From a bacterium (lineage in GTDB: Bacteria; Desulfobacterota; JAPLJL01), in the NCBI GenBank assembly GCA_028713675.1, contig JAQTNV010000032.1:1-41627 (forward strand): a DNA stretch of 41,627 bases, written 5' to 3'. The notes beneath the pieces were generated by a model, which had not been told where the DNA came from, searched no databases, and saw only the letters and a list, made by a program, of their open reading frames with translations. Position numbers and translations under genes: made by a program. Every line of letters begins with the position of its first letter. Position 1 is the stretch's first letter. Of this stretch, positions 8,261 through 15,632 are shown in pieces.

Positions 8261-9940
8261 TTAAGGCGCCTGCTGTTTGATGATCGCGTTGGTATTAGTG
8301 ATCGTAGCGTTGGTGTTGTTCACGGTTGTGTTGGTATCGGTGACGGTGGCCGCCGTATCGGTTACCGCAGCCGTGGTATCCGTTACCGTAGCATTCGTAT
8401 CTGTCACAACCTCCCCGCTGGTGGCATTGAAAATTATGTTTCCATCCGCAGGGAGCTTCAATACCCAGAAATCAGTAGAATATAACCCCGCGACGATATA
8501 ATACCCGTCGGAAGTCTGTTGGATGGAATATGCCTCTCCATGGGTTCCGCCATAGGTCTTTTGCCAGGCCACGGTTCCGTCCGGGTTGAGCTTCAATACC
8601 CAGAAATTATGATATGAAGTGCTGGAGGAAATATACCCTGCAAGAATGTACCCGCCATCGGAGGTCTGTTGGATTGAATATGAATGATCCTCCCAGGTTC
8701 CGCCGTAGGCCTTTTGCCAGGCCATGGTTCCGTCTGAGTTGAGCTTCAATACCCAGGCGTCGTAATTTCCCGCGCCAAAAGACTTGGTATATCCTGCGAT
8801 GATAAAACCACCGTCGGAGGTTTGTTGGATTGAAAACGCTTTTTCGACGTCAGTTCCGCCGAAGGCCTTTTGCCAGGCCACGGTTCCGTCTGGGTTGAGC
8901 TTCAATACCCAGGCATCATAACCACCTGCGCCAAAAGACGTTGTATGCCCTGCGATGACAAAACCCCCATCGGAGGTTTGTTGGATTGAATATGGATAAT
9001 CCCCGCCGGTTCCGCCGTAGGTCTTTTGCCAGGCCACGGTTCCGTCTGGGTTGAGCTTCAATACCCAGAAATCGGTACCTCCCGCGCCGAAGGATGTAGT
9101 TTCCCCTGCAAGAATGTACCCGCCGTCGGAGGTTTGTTGGATTGAATGTGCATAATTACCGTTGTAGGTCTTTTGCCAGGCCACGGTTCCATCTGAGTTG
9201 AGCTTCAATACCCAAAGATTCATGGGGGCTGGATAAGTAAACCCTGCGAGGATATACCCGCCGTCAGAGGTTTGTTTGATTTCAGAAGATGGATCGGTAG
9301 TCATCCCCCCATTATTATATATATTGCCGCCGTAGGTCTTTTGCCAGGCTACGGTTCCGTCTGGCTTGAGTTTCAGCACCCATGCATCGCAAGCTATGGC
9401 GTTAAAACCATCTGTACATCCAGCGACGATATAACCGCCGTCAGAGGTTTGTTGGATTGAATGTGCTTCTTCGCTAAGTCCACTGTAAGATTTTGCCCAA
9501 GGGGTCAGGATAGCCCAGGAATAACTTGCCGGGCTGAGATCAACATTTCCTGATCCATCGTAGGCTTTGGCCTCAAAGGTATGGCTTCCGTCAGATAAAC
9601 CCGAGTAAGTTTTTGATGAAGTACAAGGCGACCAACCTCCTCCATCGATTTGGCAGTCATAGGTACAGCTTCCTTCGTTACACGTGAATTCAAAGGTGGC
9701 ATCCGTTGAACCGGAAGGATTAGGAGGGTTGGACGTGATCAAGGTCTCCGGAGGGGTGGTATCGGCGGGCGGGGTGGGATTGCTTCTATTGTTATCGCCG
9801 AAACAGCTGAAGATTGGCGAAGATGCCTGCGGGCCGATGGCCGAGGAAGCGGCGAAGCCGGGCCGGCTGTTGGGCTCGATGGAGACGGAAAGGGCGAGCA
9901 TCCCCAGGAAGATCAACCAAAAAAGCCACGTTTTATTCAT
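8261..9940 (-). CDS. Secreted seven-blade SIQQTSDGGY-repeat protein with Thr-rich tail
   Basis: This 559-residue protein is the intact paralogue of 4509-6209. It has a signal peptide (MNKTWLFW class), an Ig-like domain at about 62-142 (CNEGSCTYDCQIDGGGW, then GNVDLSPASYSW) and seven repeats of about 50 residues with the core S-I-Q-Q-T-S-D-G-G-[YF]-[IV]-[LIV]-A-G and a Trp-Val-Leu-Lys-Leu strand. Seven repeats fit a closed seven-bladed propeller. The last 48 residues are a Thr/Asn/Asp heptapeptide repeat ending in KQQAP, present also in the paralogue, which may be a beta-solenoid stalk or an attachment tail. The gene has its own promoter, palindrome and terminator and is first of the five in the direction of transcription. 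Such repeats are common in uncharacterised secreted proteins; the ligand is unknown. Confidence 0.9.
   Translation of the reverse strand: MNKTWLFWLIFLGMLALSVSIEPNSRPGFAASSAIGPQASSPIFSCFGDNNRSNPTPPADTTPPETLITSNPPNPSGSTDATFEFTCNEGSCTYDCQIDGGGWSPCTSSKTYSGLSDGSHTFEAKAYDGSGNVDLSPASYSWAILTPWAKSYSGLSEEAHSIQQTSDGGYIVAGCTDGFNAIACDAWVLKLKPDGTVAWQKTYGGNIYNNGGMTTDPSSEIKQTSDGGYILAGFTYPAPMNLWVLKLNSDGTVAWQKTYNGNYAHSIQQTSDGGYILAGETTSFGAGGTDFWVLKLNPDGTVAWQKTYGGTGGDYPYSIQQTSDGGFVIAGHTTSFGAGGYDAWVLKLNPDGTVAWQKAFGGTDVEKAFSIQQTSDGGFIIAGYTKSFGAGNYDAWVLKLNSDGTMAWQKAYGGTWEDHSYSIQQTSDGGYILAGYISSSTSYHNFWVLKLNPDGTVAWQKTYGGTHGEAYSIQQTSDGYYIVAGLYSTDFWVLKLPADGNIIFNATSGEVVTDTNATVTDTTAAVTDTAATVTDTNTTVNNTNATITNTNAIIKQQAP
8264..8407 (-). 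repeat. 21-bp repeats coding a Thr/Asp-rich heptapeptide tail
   Basis: The 48 C-terminal codons before the stop encode heptapeptides T-D-T-x-[AT]-[TA]-V. They correspond to 4512-4655, but the sequences have diverged while the seven-residue register is kept. Confidence 0.8.
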
Positions 9941-9997
9941 TTTTACCCCTTCTCATTCCCCGGGAAGAGAAGAACTTTGACCGGAATATATAATTCC

Positions 9998-10066
9998 TTT
10001 ATACACCCGTCAGTATTATTGTCAATGAAATAAGCGCTGACTGAGAATCAAAACCAGGGTTTTAAT
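9998..10066 (-). promoter_or_regulatory. Promoter with upstream palindrome for the intact SIQQ-type gene
   Basis: TTGACA (10020-10025), 16 bp and TATAAA (9998-10003), with the palindrome at 10047-10066. This copy has one changed base in one arm (GGTTTTAAT). Confidence 0.72.
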
Positions 10067-10194
10067 CGGGGGGAAAGCCGCACCCATCTCATCTCCTGGT
10101 CATAAAAGGGCGGTTTGCTGCGGGGTCACCTCATTCCGTTATTCCGGGCTTGCTTGTCCCGAGAAAATCGAGGGGACCCGGAATCCAGTCTGTA

Positions 10195-10226
10195 AAAAGC
10201 TCCGCCTTTCCGCGGGGCCTTTTAAT
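10195..10226 (-). terminator. Weakened terminator copy behind the TPR gene
   Basis: The same hairpin as in the other B blocks, but the minus strand pairs GCCCCGC with GCGGAGC, leaving one C-A mismatch before the T run. Confidence 0.55.
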
Positions 10227-10296
10227 TTCTGGTTTATTTTTTCTCGGCGATGTCTTGGTTGCGCTCTTACCTTTCGCCTTTGCGCTTTGCCCTACC

Positions 10297-10354
10297 TGTC
10301 CTCCGACTTGTCCAGCGAAGCCCTGGCGTAGTTGGAAACTTCAGCGCAGGAGGA
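10297..10354. repeat. Dispersed short repeat (12-mer plus 18-mer, single copies)
   Basis: CGACTTGTCCAG is followed by AAGCCCTGGCGTAGTTGG, the same units that are tandemly repeated at 25426-25517. Confidence 0.7.
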
Positions 10355-10375
10355 TGACCCATGACCTGATATTCG

Positions 10376-10434
10376 ACACAATGGACACTTTGGACACGAT
10401 GGACACTATGGACACGACGGACACTATGGACCTT
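10376..10434. repeat. 9-bp tandem repeats (GACACTATG-like)
   Basis: At least six nonamers of the form GACAC-N-N-T-G run in register, next to the stop codon of the TPR gene. Related nonamers are at 25704-25750 and 39236-39265. Confidence 0.8.
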
Positions 10435-10442
10435 CCGTCTGA

Positions 10443-11642
10443 TTATTGGGCTTCCTCCGGGGGCTCATTCATTTCCCATCTCAGGTAGATCCCGTTCAGC
10501 GCCTTTTGGGCTTCTTTGGAATCCGGTTTACTCCTCAACATTTCCTTCATCTGCTCGGCGGCTTCGGAAAAATGGGGGATCCGGAGGTAGGTATAACCCA
10601 GGTAATAAAGGGCGTTGATATTTGCGCTGTTTTCTTCCAGGGATTTCTGGAAATATTCCCGGGCCTTCAGGTAATCCCCGGAGGAAAAAGAATTCCGTCC
10701 CTGGGTAAAATAGTTGTTCGAAAGCTCCCTTTGCGCCGGGGTCATGATCGGGGGAACGGCAGCTTTTCCCGGGAGCGCCGGCCGGGCCGGCGAGAATTGC
10801 CATTTCCGGGAGATTGAATCGAGCATTTTCCGGGCCTCTTGGGAATCGGGGGCGTATTTCAGCATTTCCTGGAACTGCTCGGCGGCCTCGGCGAAGTGCG
10901 GGATCCGGAGGTAGGTGTGGCCCAGATACAAAAGGGCTTTAATATTCGCGCTGTTTTTCGCGAAGGATTCCAGGAAATAATCCCGGGCCTTCAGGTAATC
11001 CCCTTCGGAAAATGCCTGCCAGCCGAAAGTAAGATAAAGGTTCGAGAGATACTTTTGCGCCATGGTGTCGTCCGGCCTGACGAAAACGACCGCGGCGAAT
11101 TCCGCTTCGGCCGGAACGAGTTGTTTCTGCTGATAATAGATGGCCCCAAGCTGCAAATGGGGGCCCGTGAAGAGCGGGGCGAGCTCGATGGCTTTCTTGA
11201 ATTCGGTGATGGCGCCGTCTTCATCGTTTTCTTGACGGCGGATCAACCCGAAATAATAGTGCGCCTGAGCGTTTTTGGGGTCGAAAAAAAGGCAGTTGCG
11301 AAAACATACATCGGCCGATTTTAAATTCTTGATCAGAAAGAATATCCTCCCCATCAATAAATAGGCGTCGGCCAGGGAACGATCGAAGCTGATCGCCTGG
11401 GCGGCTTCCTGGTAGGCGCCTTGGATATCCCCGCGTTGGAAGCGGTCTTCCGCCGAGCGGAGCAGGGATCTGGCCTGGGAAACCTCTTCCCGCTCGTAAG
11501 TCGAGTAATCGGGAGGAATGGTCCGGCGGGGAGGACGTTTTATCCAGGGCAGGGTAAGGGAACAACCGGAAACCAGGAGACCGATCAGGACGATCCCGCA
11601 GGCTTTGACCAGGAGAGTATTTGGAAACGTTTTCTTCATCAT
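10443..11642 (-). CDS. TPR-repeat outer-membrane-type lipoprotein
   Basis: The protein has 399 residues. The signal peptide ends in the lipobox L-V-S-G-C (Cys27). A Pro/Arg-rich linker follows and then about eight tetratricopeptide repeats from residue 55 to the end, visible as A-Y-L-L-M-G-R-I, A-H-Y-Y-F-G-L-I, G-P-H-L-Q-L-G-A-I-Y-Y and A-L-[LY]-Y-L-G-[HY]-T-Y-L-R-I-P-H-F. The two C-terminal parts (about 200-280 and 305-390) are clearly duplicated. TPR lipoproteins act as scaffolds, for example in secretion or pilus assembly, so a link to export of the neighbouring propellers is possible but only inferred from position. The adjacent alternative ATG at 11639 cannot be excluded and no strong ribosome binding site is seen. 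Its 3' region carries a B-type block shared with the propeller genes. Confidence 0.85.
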   Translation of the reverse strand: MMKKTFPNTLLVKACGIVLIGLLVSGCSLTLPWIKRPPRRTIPPDYSTYEREEVSQARSLLRSAEDRFQRGDIQGAYQEAAQAISFDRSLADAYLLMGRIFFLIKNLKSADVCFRNCLFFDPKNAQAHYYFGLIRRQENDEDGAITEFKKAIELAPLFTGPHLQLGAIYYQQKQLVPAEAEFAAVVFVRPDDTMAQKYLSNLYLTFGWQAFSEGDYLKARDYFLESFAKNSANIKALLYLGHTYLRIPHFAEAAEQFQEMLKYAPDSQEARKMLDSISRKWQFSPARPALPGKAAVPPIMTPAQRELSNNYFTQGRNSFSSGDYLKAREYFQKSLEENSANINALYYLGYTYLRIPHFSEAAEQMKEMLRSKPDSKEAQKALNGIYLRWEMNEPPEEAQ

Positions 11643-11720
11643 TTTTAATTAAGCGCCGTTGGCGGTCGTCATCACTTGCGGCAGCGCAGCAATCGCGTTT
11701 TTCAATTTTAGGCCTTTGGG

Positions 11721-11788
11721 CTCTTAGCTCTTTGCCCTATGCTCTATGCCCTATGCCCTATGCCCCATGCCCCATGCCCCATGCCCTA
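11721..11788. repeat. 7-bp repeat array (ATGCCCC/CTATGCC), overlapping a stop codon
   Basis: About nine heptamers (CTATGCC, CTATGCC, CCATGCC and so on) run without a break. The array reaches into the TAG stop codon (11786-11788) of the next gene. It resembles the heptanucleotide STRR repeats described in cyanobacteria. Confidence 0.85.
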
Positions 11789-12241
11789 TTCTTCCATGTT
11801 GGGGAAGAAAGTGTGTTCGATGAAGTCAAGCGCGTAAGTATTGTCCAGGTAATTCCCCGTGAGGGGATTGATCCTGACGATGACTTCCCCGGGGGTAGGA
11901 TTGATGTCCTTGAGCTTGGGGAACTTCTGAAAAAATAATTCCCGGATTCTCTCCTTTTCTTTTTCGTCCGTCACGATCCCGGCCGTCCCTTTTACCTGCA
12001 CTCCTTGGATCTGGCGCGGGTCGGGGCAGTCCTCGTCCACGGTGAAGGCGATCCGGGGCCGGGCCAGGATGTTTTTGACCTTGGTGGTTTCCTGGTCGGA
12101 CATGAAATAGATGTTAGGTCCCTCGGAGACATAGCGGACGGTGTGGGCGCAGGGCTCGCCCTCCGGGGTGATCGTGGCCAGGTGGAGGAAACTGTGGGTG
12201 GAGAGGTAATCGATTATTTTCATCCGCACCTTGTGAGACAT
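11786..12241 (-). CDS. Pyridoxamine 5'-phosphate oxidase-family flavoprotein
   Basis: The protein has 151 residues and the split-barrel FMN-binding pattern of the PNPOx-like family: F-L-H-L-A-T-I-T-P-E-G-E-P near residue 18, then Y-F-M-S-D-Q-E-T-T-K-V-K-N-I, a polar turn, and V-Q-V-K-G-T-A. Family members bind FMN, F420 or heme and mostly act as small reductases or oxidases; the cofactor cannot be told from sequence alone. The ATG (12239-12241) follows the TGA of the aminotransferase gene with no spacer, so translation is probably coupled. Whether it shares a PLP-related pathway with the aminotransferase is unproven. Its stop codon lies inside a heptamer repeat array. Confidence 0.85.
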   Translation of the reverse strand: MSHKVRMKIIDYLSTHSFLHLATITPEGEPCAHTVRYVSEGPNIYFMSDQETTKVKNILARPRIAFTVDEDCPDPRQIQGVQVKGTAGIVTDEKEKERIRELFFQKFPKLKDINPTPGEVIVRINPLTGNYLDNTYALDFIEHTFFPNMEE

Positions 12242-13480
12242 TCAGGACCCCTTGCTCCCGCTTTTCTGGAGCTGTCTTTTCACCGCCCGGGCCAGGCGCC
12301 GGATCCCGGTCCGGATCTTCGCCTCGCTGGTGTTGGAAAAGTTGAGCCGGAAGGAGTTGGAACCCTCGTCGTCCACGAAGAAGGCGTTCCCCGGCACGAA
12401 CGCCACTTTTTCCCGGAGCGCGGCTTCGAAAACCCCCTGGACGGAACAGCCCGGGGGGAGCGTGACCCAGAGAAACATCCCCCCCTCCGGGCGGGTAAAC
12501 TGGGCCTCGGGCGGGAAATGCCGTTCCAGCATGGCCACCATGACGTCCCGCTGGTTTTTGTAGGCCCGCCGGATGGTCCGGATATGATCATCGAGATCGT
12601 GATCGAGAAGGTACCGGTGAATGATCCGCTGGGAGAAGGTGTTGGTGTGCAGGTCGGACGCCTGCTTGGCGATCACCAGCTGTTCCATCACCTCGGGCGA
12701 CGCCAGTACCCAGCCCACCCGCAGGCCCGGAGAGACGATTTTCGAGAAGGAGCCGAAGAGGATGGCGCGGTCGCCCAGGTATTTCCGGATGGGGGGAAGG
12801 TCTTCCCCCAGGAACCGGAGCTCCCGGTAGGGATCGTCTTCGACCACGAAAGCGGAGGTGGGGCGGACGAGGTCCGCGATCCTTCTGCGTTTCGCCCGGC
12901 TGTAGGTGATGCCGGACGGGTTCTGGAAATTGGGGACGGTGTGAAAGATCTTGGCCCGCGGGCGTGCGAGGGCTTTTTCCAGGGCCGGGAGATTGACCCC
13001 GTCGGCTTCCAGCGGGAGGGGAAGAAACTCGGGCTCGAAGAGGGCGAAGGACTGGAGGGCGCCCAGGTAGGCCGGCCGCTCGATCAGGATCCGGTCGCCC
13101 GGGTCGAGCAGGGCCTTGCTGACCAGATCGATGCCCTGCTGGGAGCCGCTCAGGATGAGGATGTCTTCCGGGCGGACCGCCATCCCGTCTTTCCGGCGGT
13201 AACGGGCGGCGATGAATTCCCGGAGGGGCGGGAACCCCTCGGTGGTGCTGTACTGCAGGGCCTGTTCGCCGCTTTCCCGGAGGACCCGGGCGGCCGCCCG
13301 GGAGATTTCCCGGATGGGGAAAAGCCGGGGATGGGGAAGCCCGCCCGCGAAAGAGATGATCTCGGGTTTCTCGGTGACTTTCAGGATTTCCCGGATGAAG
13401 GACCGCTGGGTCTTGGCCATCCGGCGCGCGAATTTCCGCGGGGGAGTGCTTTTCGAGCGACCGATCTTTTTCACGGGCAT
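12242..13480 (-). CDS. PLP-dependent class I aminotransferase (MocR/LysN-like)
   Basis: The protein has 412 residues. Fold-type I landmarks are present: S-F-A-G-G-L-P near 43 (substrate-binding), Y-S-T-T-E-G near 77, S-G-S-Q-Q-G at 111-116, P-N-F-Q-N-P-S-G at 183-190 with the Asn that contacts the cofactor, D-D-P-Y at 215-218 and the PLP lysine Lys247 in S-F-S-K-I-V-S-P-G-L-R-V-G-W. This set is typical of the group that includes 2-aminoadipate transaminase and the catalytic domain of MocR regulators; no winged-helix domain is present. It likely moves amino groups between 2-oxoglutarate and an amino or keto acid, with the substrate unresolved. The basic N-terminal 35 residues extend beyond the usual start. 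It is the first gene of a two-gene operon. Confidence 0.9.
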   Translation of the reverse strand: MPVKKIGRSKSTPPRKFARRMAKTQRSFIREILKVTEKPEIISFAGGLPHPRLFPIREISRAAARVLRESGEQALQYSTTEGFPPLREFIAARYRRKDGMAVRPEDILILSGSQQGIDLVSKALLDPGDRILIERPAYLGALQSFALFEPEFLPLPLEADGVNLPALEKALARPRAKIFHTVPNFQNPSGITYSRAKRRRIADLVRPTSAFVVEDDPYRELRFLGEDLPPIRKYLGDRAILFGSFSKIVSPGLRVGWVLASPEVMEQLVIAKQASDLHTNTFSQRIIHRYLLDHDLDDHIRTIRRAYKNQRDVMVAMLERHFPPEAQFTRPEGGMFLWVTLPPGCSVQGVFEAALREKVAFVPGNAFFVDDEGSNSFRLNFSNTSEAKIRTGIRRLARAVKRQLQKSGSKGS

Positions 13481-13717
13481 ATATTGGTTCCGGCGTTTAA
13501 ATCAATCTGGACCGATGAAGATTTGAATATATACCAGCAGGGTTCGGACTTTCAAGCCGTCCGGCTGAACCACCCCCCTGCGGTTTTTCCCCGGAAACTT
13601 TATAATTAAAAACATAACGAACCCGCGATACGAATTTCGACCCGGCCCTCACCGGGATTTATTTCTTTCCGGGAAAAAGAAAGGGCGGGAGTTTTACCAA
13701 CGAGAGGAGCGCGAATC

Positions 13718-14875
13718 ATGCCGAAGCGGAAAAAGATGGGGATCCTGACCGGGGGCGGCGACTGCCCGGGTCTGAACAGCGCCATTAAAAGCATCGTCCT
13801 CGGCGCCTACCGGGAATACGATATCGAGGGCATCGTCAAGGGCTGGGAAGGCCCGATCAAGATGGCTCTGGCCAGCAAATCGGCCCGGAGCAAGACCATT
13901 GAGACCTATACCCTGCCCCTGGGGTTCGAACAGGTCCGGAGGCTGGACCGGGCGGGGGGGACGATCCTCATGTCGAGCCGGGCCAACCCCTGTAAATACA
14001 AAGAAAGCGACGTCTCCGACCAGGTGGTCAAGTTTCTCAACCGCCGGTACCATGCCCTGGTCGCCATCGGGGGCGAGGACACCCTGGGCGCGGCCGGGAA
14101 AATGGCCCAAAAGGGACTCCGGGTGGTGGGGGTGCCGAAAACCATCGACAAGGACCTCTGCGGGACCGAGTACTCCCTGGGCTTTGACAGCGCGGTCAAC
14201 ATGATCCAGGCGCTGGTGACCAACCTGAAGTCCACCGCCGGTTCGCACGGGATGGTTTATTTCGTCGAGGCGATGGGCCGGAAGGCCGGGCACCTGACTT
14301 ACTGGGGCGGCCGGTCGGCGCATGTTCACTTCATGACCATCCCGGAGGTCCAGACCGACGGCCCGAAGCTCTTCGGCCTGATCGAAAACCGGAAAAAGAA
14401 GATGCCCCTCAAGCGGGGCTTCACCCTGGACGGGCTCCGCTACACCATCGTCCTGGTCTCGGAAGGGACCCGGCTGAAAGGGGTGGGGGAGATCCACAAG
14501 GGCGAGGAGGATCCCCACGGGAATGTAATCCTCGGCGGGGTGGCCGATTTCATGTGCAACGATTACATCCAGCGCACCGGCGATAAGAACGCCCGCTCCC
14601 TGACCCTCGGGCATCTCCAGCGGTCTGGCCCCCCGAGCAGCAAGGACGGCTTGATGGCCGAGGCCTTCTCCCAGCGGGCCCTGGAGCTGATCCAGACCGG
14701 GGGCTTCGGGCGGATGTCGTCTAGCCTGGGGAACGCCATCGGCGACACGCCCCTGGACGTGGTGATCGGCCGGATCCGGATCCTGGACGCCCAGGAATGC
14801 TTCAACACGGAAACCTACCAACCCCGGATTTCCCCCGAGCGGATTTACAACGAGATCGAGATCCCGAAGAAGTAA
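13718..14875 (+). CDS. pfp: Pyrophosphate-dependent 6-phosphofructokinase
   Basis: This 385-residue PfkA-family enzyme phosphorylates fructose 6-phosphate to the 1,6-bisphosphate. Motifs in order are G-G-G-D-C-P-G-L-N (12-20), G-G-E-D-T (118-122), P-K-T-I-D-K-D (140-146, with the catalytic Asp), G-F-D-S-A (155-159) and E-A-M-G-R-K-A-G (184-191). The Asp in G-G-E-D and the Lys in P-K-T-I-D replace the two glycines of ATP-dependent enzymes; in this family that pair marks PPi as phosphoryl donor, making the step reversible. A GAGGAG lies 8 bases before the ATG and TATAAT is at 13601-13606, though no good -35 is seen. Its last 17 codons are repeated in altered form at 15582-15632. Confidence 0.92.
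   Translation: MPKRKKMGILTGGGDCPGLNSAIKSIVLGAYREYDIEGIVKGWEGPIKMALASKSARSKTIETYTLPLGFEQVRRLDRAGGTILMSSRANPCKYKESDVSDQVVKFLNRRYHALVAIGGEDTLGAAGKMAQKGLRVVGVPKTIDKDLCGTEYSLGFDSAVNMIQALVTNLKSTAGSHGMVYFVEAMGRKAGHLTYWGGRSAHVHFMTIPEVQTDGPKLFGLIENRKKKMPLKRGFTLDGLRYTIVLVSEGTRLKGVGEIHKGEEDPHGNVILGGVADFMCNDYIQRTGDKNARSLTLGHLQRSGPPSSKDGLMAEAFSQRALELIQTGGFGRMSSSLGNAIGDTPLDVVIGRIRILDAQECFNTETYQPRISPERIYNEIEIPKK
14823..14875 (+). repeat. 3' end of the phosphofructokinase gene, first copy of a 53-bp repeat
   Basis: These 53 bp encode the C-terminus RISPERIYNEIEIPKK and stop. They align without gaps to 15580-15632. Confidence 0.85.
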
Positions 14876-14883
14876 TAACGCCG

Positions 14884-15579
14884 ATGCCGACACCTTTAAA
14901 ACCGCCTTATCTTAAAGAGCTGGAAAAGCGGGGCGAGATCACCGCTTGGCTGGTTGATGGCGCCTACGTCCGGGGCCACATCAACGAGGAGTTCACCAAC
15001 TTCGGCCAGCATTACCAATATTCTTTCATTCCCCTGAAGGAATTCTGGATCGACCGGGAGGCCCACACGGACGAACAGCGTTTTTTCATTGATCACCTGC
15101 TGGTGGAGCACCGCCTAATGGCCAAAGGCATGCCGCTGGCCCAGGCCCTCGAGATCGGCAACCGCGCGGAGCGCCGGGAGCGCCGCCGGGCCGGGGACCT
15201 CGCCCGCCTGACCCATCACGGGCGGAAACTGCCGGAGGGGAAGGACGTTCATGTGCGGCTGTGGAAAAAAATGGAGAACGGCGTGAGCGTCTGGATTGTC
15301 AACGGGCGCCTGGTCCGGAGCGTCTTCGACCTGGACTATACCGAGGGCGGGCATGATTACGTGTATGAGTTCGTGCCGGAGAATGAGGTCTGGATCGATG
15401 ATGATGTAATGGAGAACGAGCGCGGCTACGTCCTGGTGCACGAGCTGCATGAGCGGAACCGCATGGCCCGGGGCTGGCCTTATGAAAAAGCCCATGCCGA
15501 GTCCAGCCGCCTGGAGTATCGCTGCCGCCACCATCCCGACGAGCTCCATGACGCCCTGACCGCGGAAGGCTGGGCCTAG
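14884..15579 (+). CDS. Hypothetical protein with a tandemly duplicated module
   Basis: The protein has 231 residues from the ATG at 14884, eight bases after the phosphofructokinase stop; an upstream ATG at 14797 would overlap that gene by 79 bases and is unlikely. Two copies of one module are visible, at about 20-100 and 135-220. Each runs [AV]-W-[LI]-V-[DN]-G, a charged strand, Y-x-Y-x-F-[IV]-P, E-x-W-I-D, an acidic stretch, then [HV]-x-L-x-E-[HR]-x-x-M-A-[KR]-G and an Ala/Arg-rich helix. The second copy has H-E-L-H-E with a further His fourteen residues on, which could bind a metal but does not fit the HExxH pattern; the first copy lacks these histidines. I do not recognise the family. It sits between the true and the orphan phosphofructokinase 3' ends. 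Confidence 0.75.
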   Translation: MPTPLKPPYLKELEKRGEITAWLVDGAYVRGHINEEFTNFGQHYQYSFIPLKEFWIDREAHTDEQRFFIDHLLVEHRLMAKGMPLAQALEIGNRAERRERRRAGDLARLTHHGRKLPEGKDVHVRLWKKMENGVSVWIVNGRLVRSVFDLDYTEGGHDYVYEFVPENEVWIDDDVMENERGYVLVHELHERNRMARGWPYEKAHAESSRLEYRCRHHPDELHDALTAEGWA

Positions 15580-15581
15580 CC

Positions 15582-15632
15582 CGGATTTCCCCGGAACGGA
15601 TTTACCCCGAGATCGAAATTCCGAAGAAATAA
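15582..15632 (+). pseudogene. Orphan C-terminal fragment of a second phosphofructokinase gene
   Basis: The codons read RISPERIYPEIEIPKK and a stop. Compared with the real gene, five codons differ silently and one changes Asn to Pro. Mostly silent change implies that this copy was once part of a translated gene. No matching upstream part remains. Confidence 0.75.

Larger units (their letters stand above)
9941..10228 (-). repeat. Type-B intergenic block, copy 3 (divergent 3' half)
   Basis: The block matches 4192-4479 and 7944-8231, covering leader, promoter, palindrome, REP-like element (10138-10188) and terminator. It then switches to the sequence found at 1605-1656. It lies behind the unrelated TPR gene, so the block moved or was copied independently of the gene body before it. 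The rest of the 9941-10442 gap holds short repeats only. Confidence 0.85.

Noticed and set aside
1100..9850. Lipobox in the five propeller proteins
   Set aside because: The only early Cys is near residue 46, more than 20 residues behind the hydrophobic core, and the preceding residues (I-F-S or A-L-S) do not fit a lipobox.
10150..10488. Plus-strand frame with a DTMDT repeat at the end
   Set aside because: The repeat is a translation of the 9-bp intergenic array and the frame crosses a terminator and a REP-like element.
11721..11788. Possible CRISPR array
   Set aside because: The 7-bp units are contiguous, with no spacers, and no cas gene is present.
12005..13609. Long plus-strand open frame of 534 codons
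   Set aside because: It is antisense to the aminotransferase and PNPOx-like genes, has no recognisable domain and is rich in Gly, Pro and Arg as expected for a GC-driven shadow frame.
14797..14883. Upstream ATG for the two-module protein
   Set aside because: It would overlap the phosphofructokinase gene by 79 bases and translate its conserved C-terminus in another frame.
13694..14893. Long minus-strand open frame of 399 codons
   Set aside because: It is the antisense of the phosphofructokinase gene, which has all family motifs.
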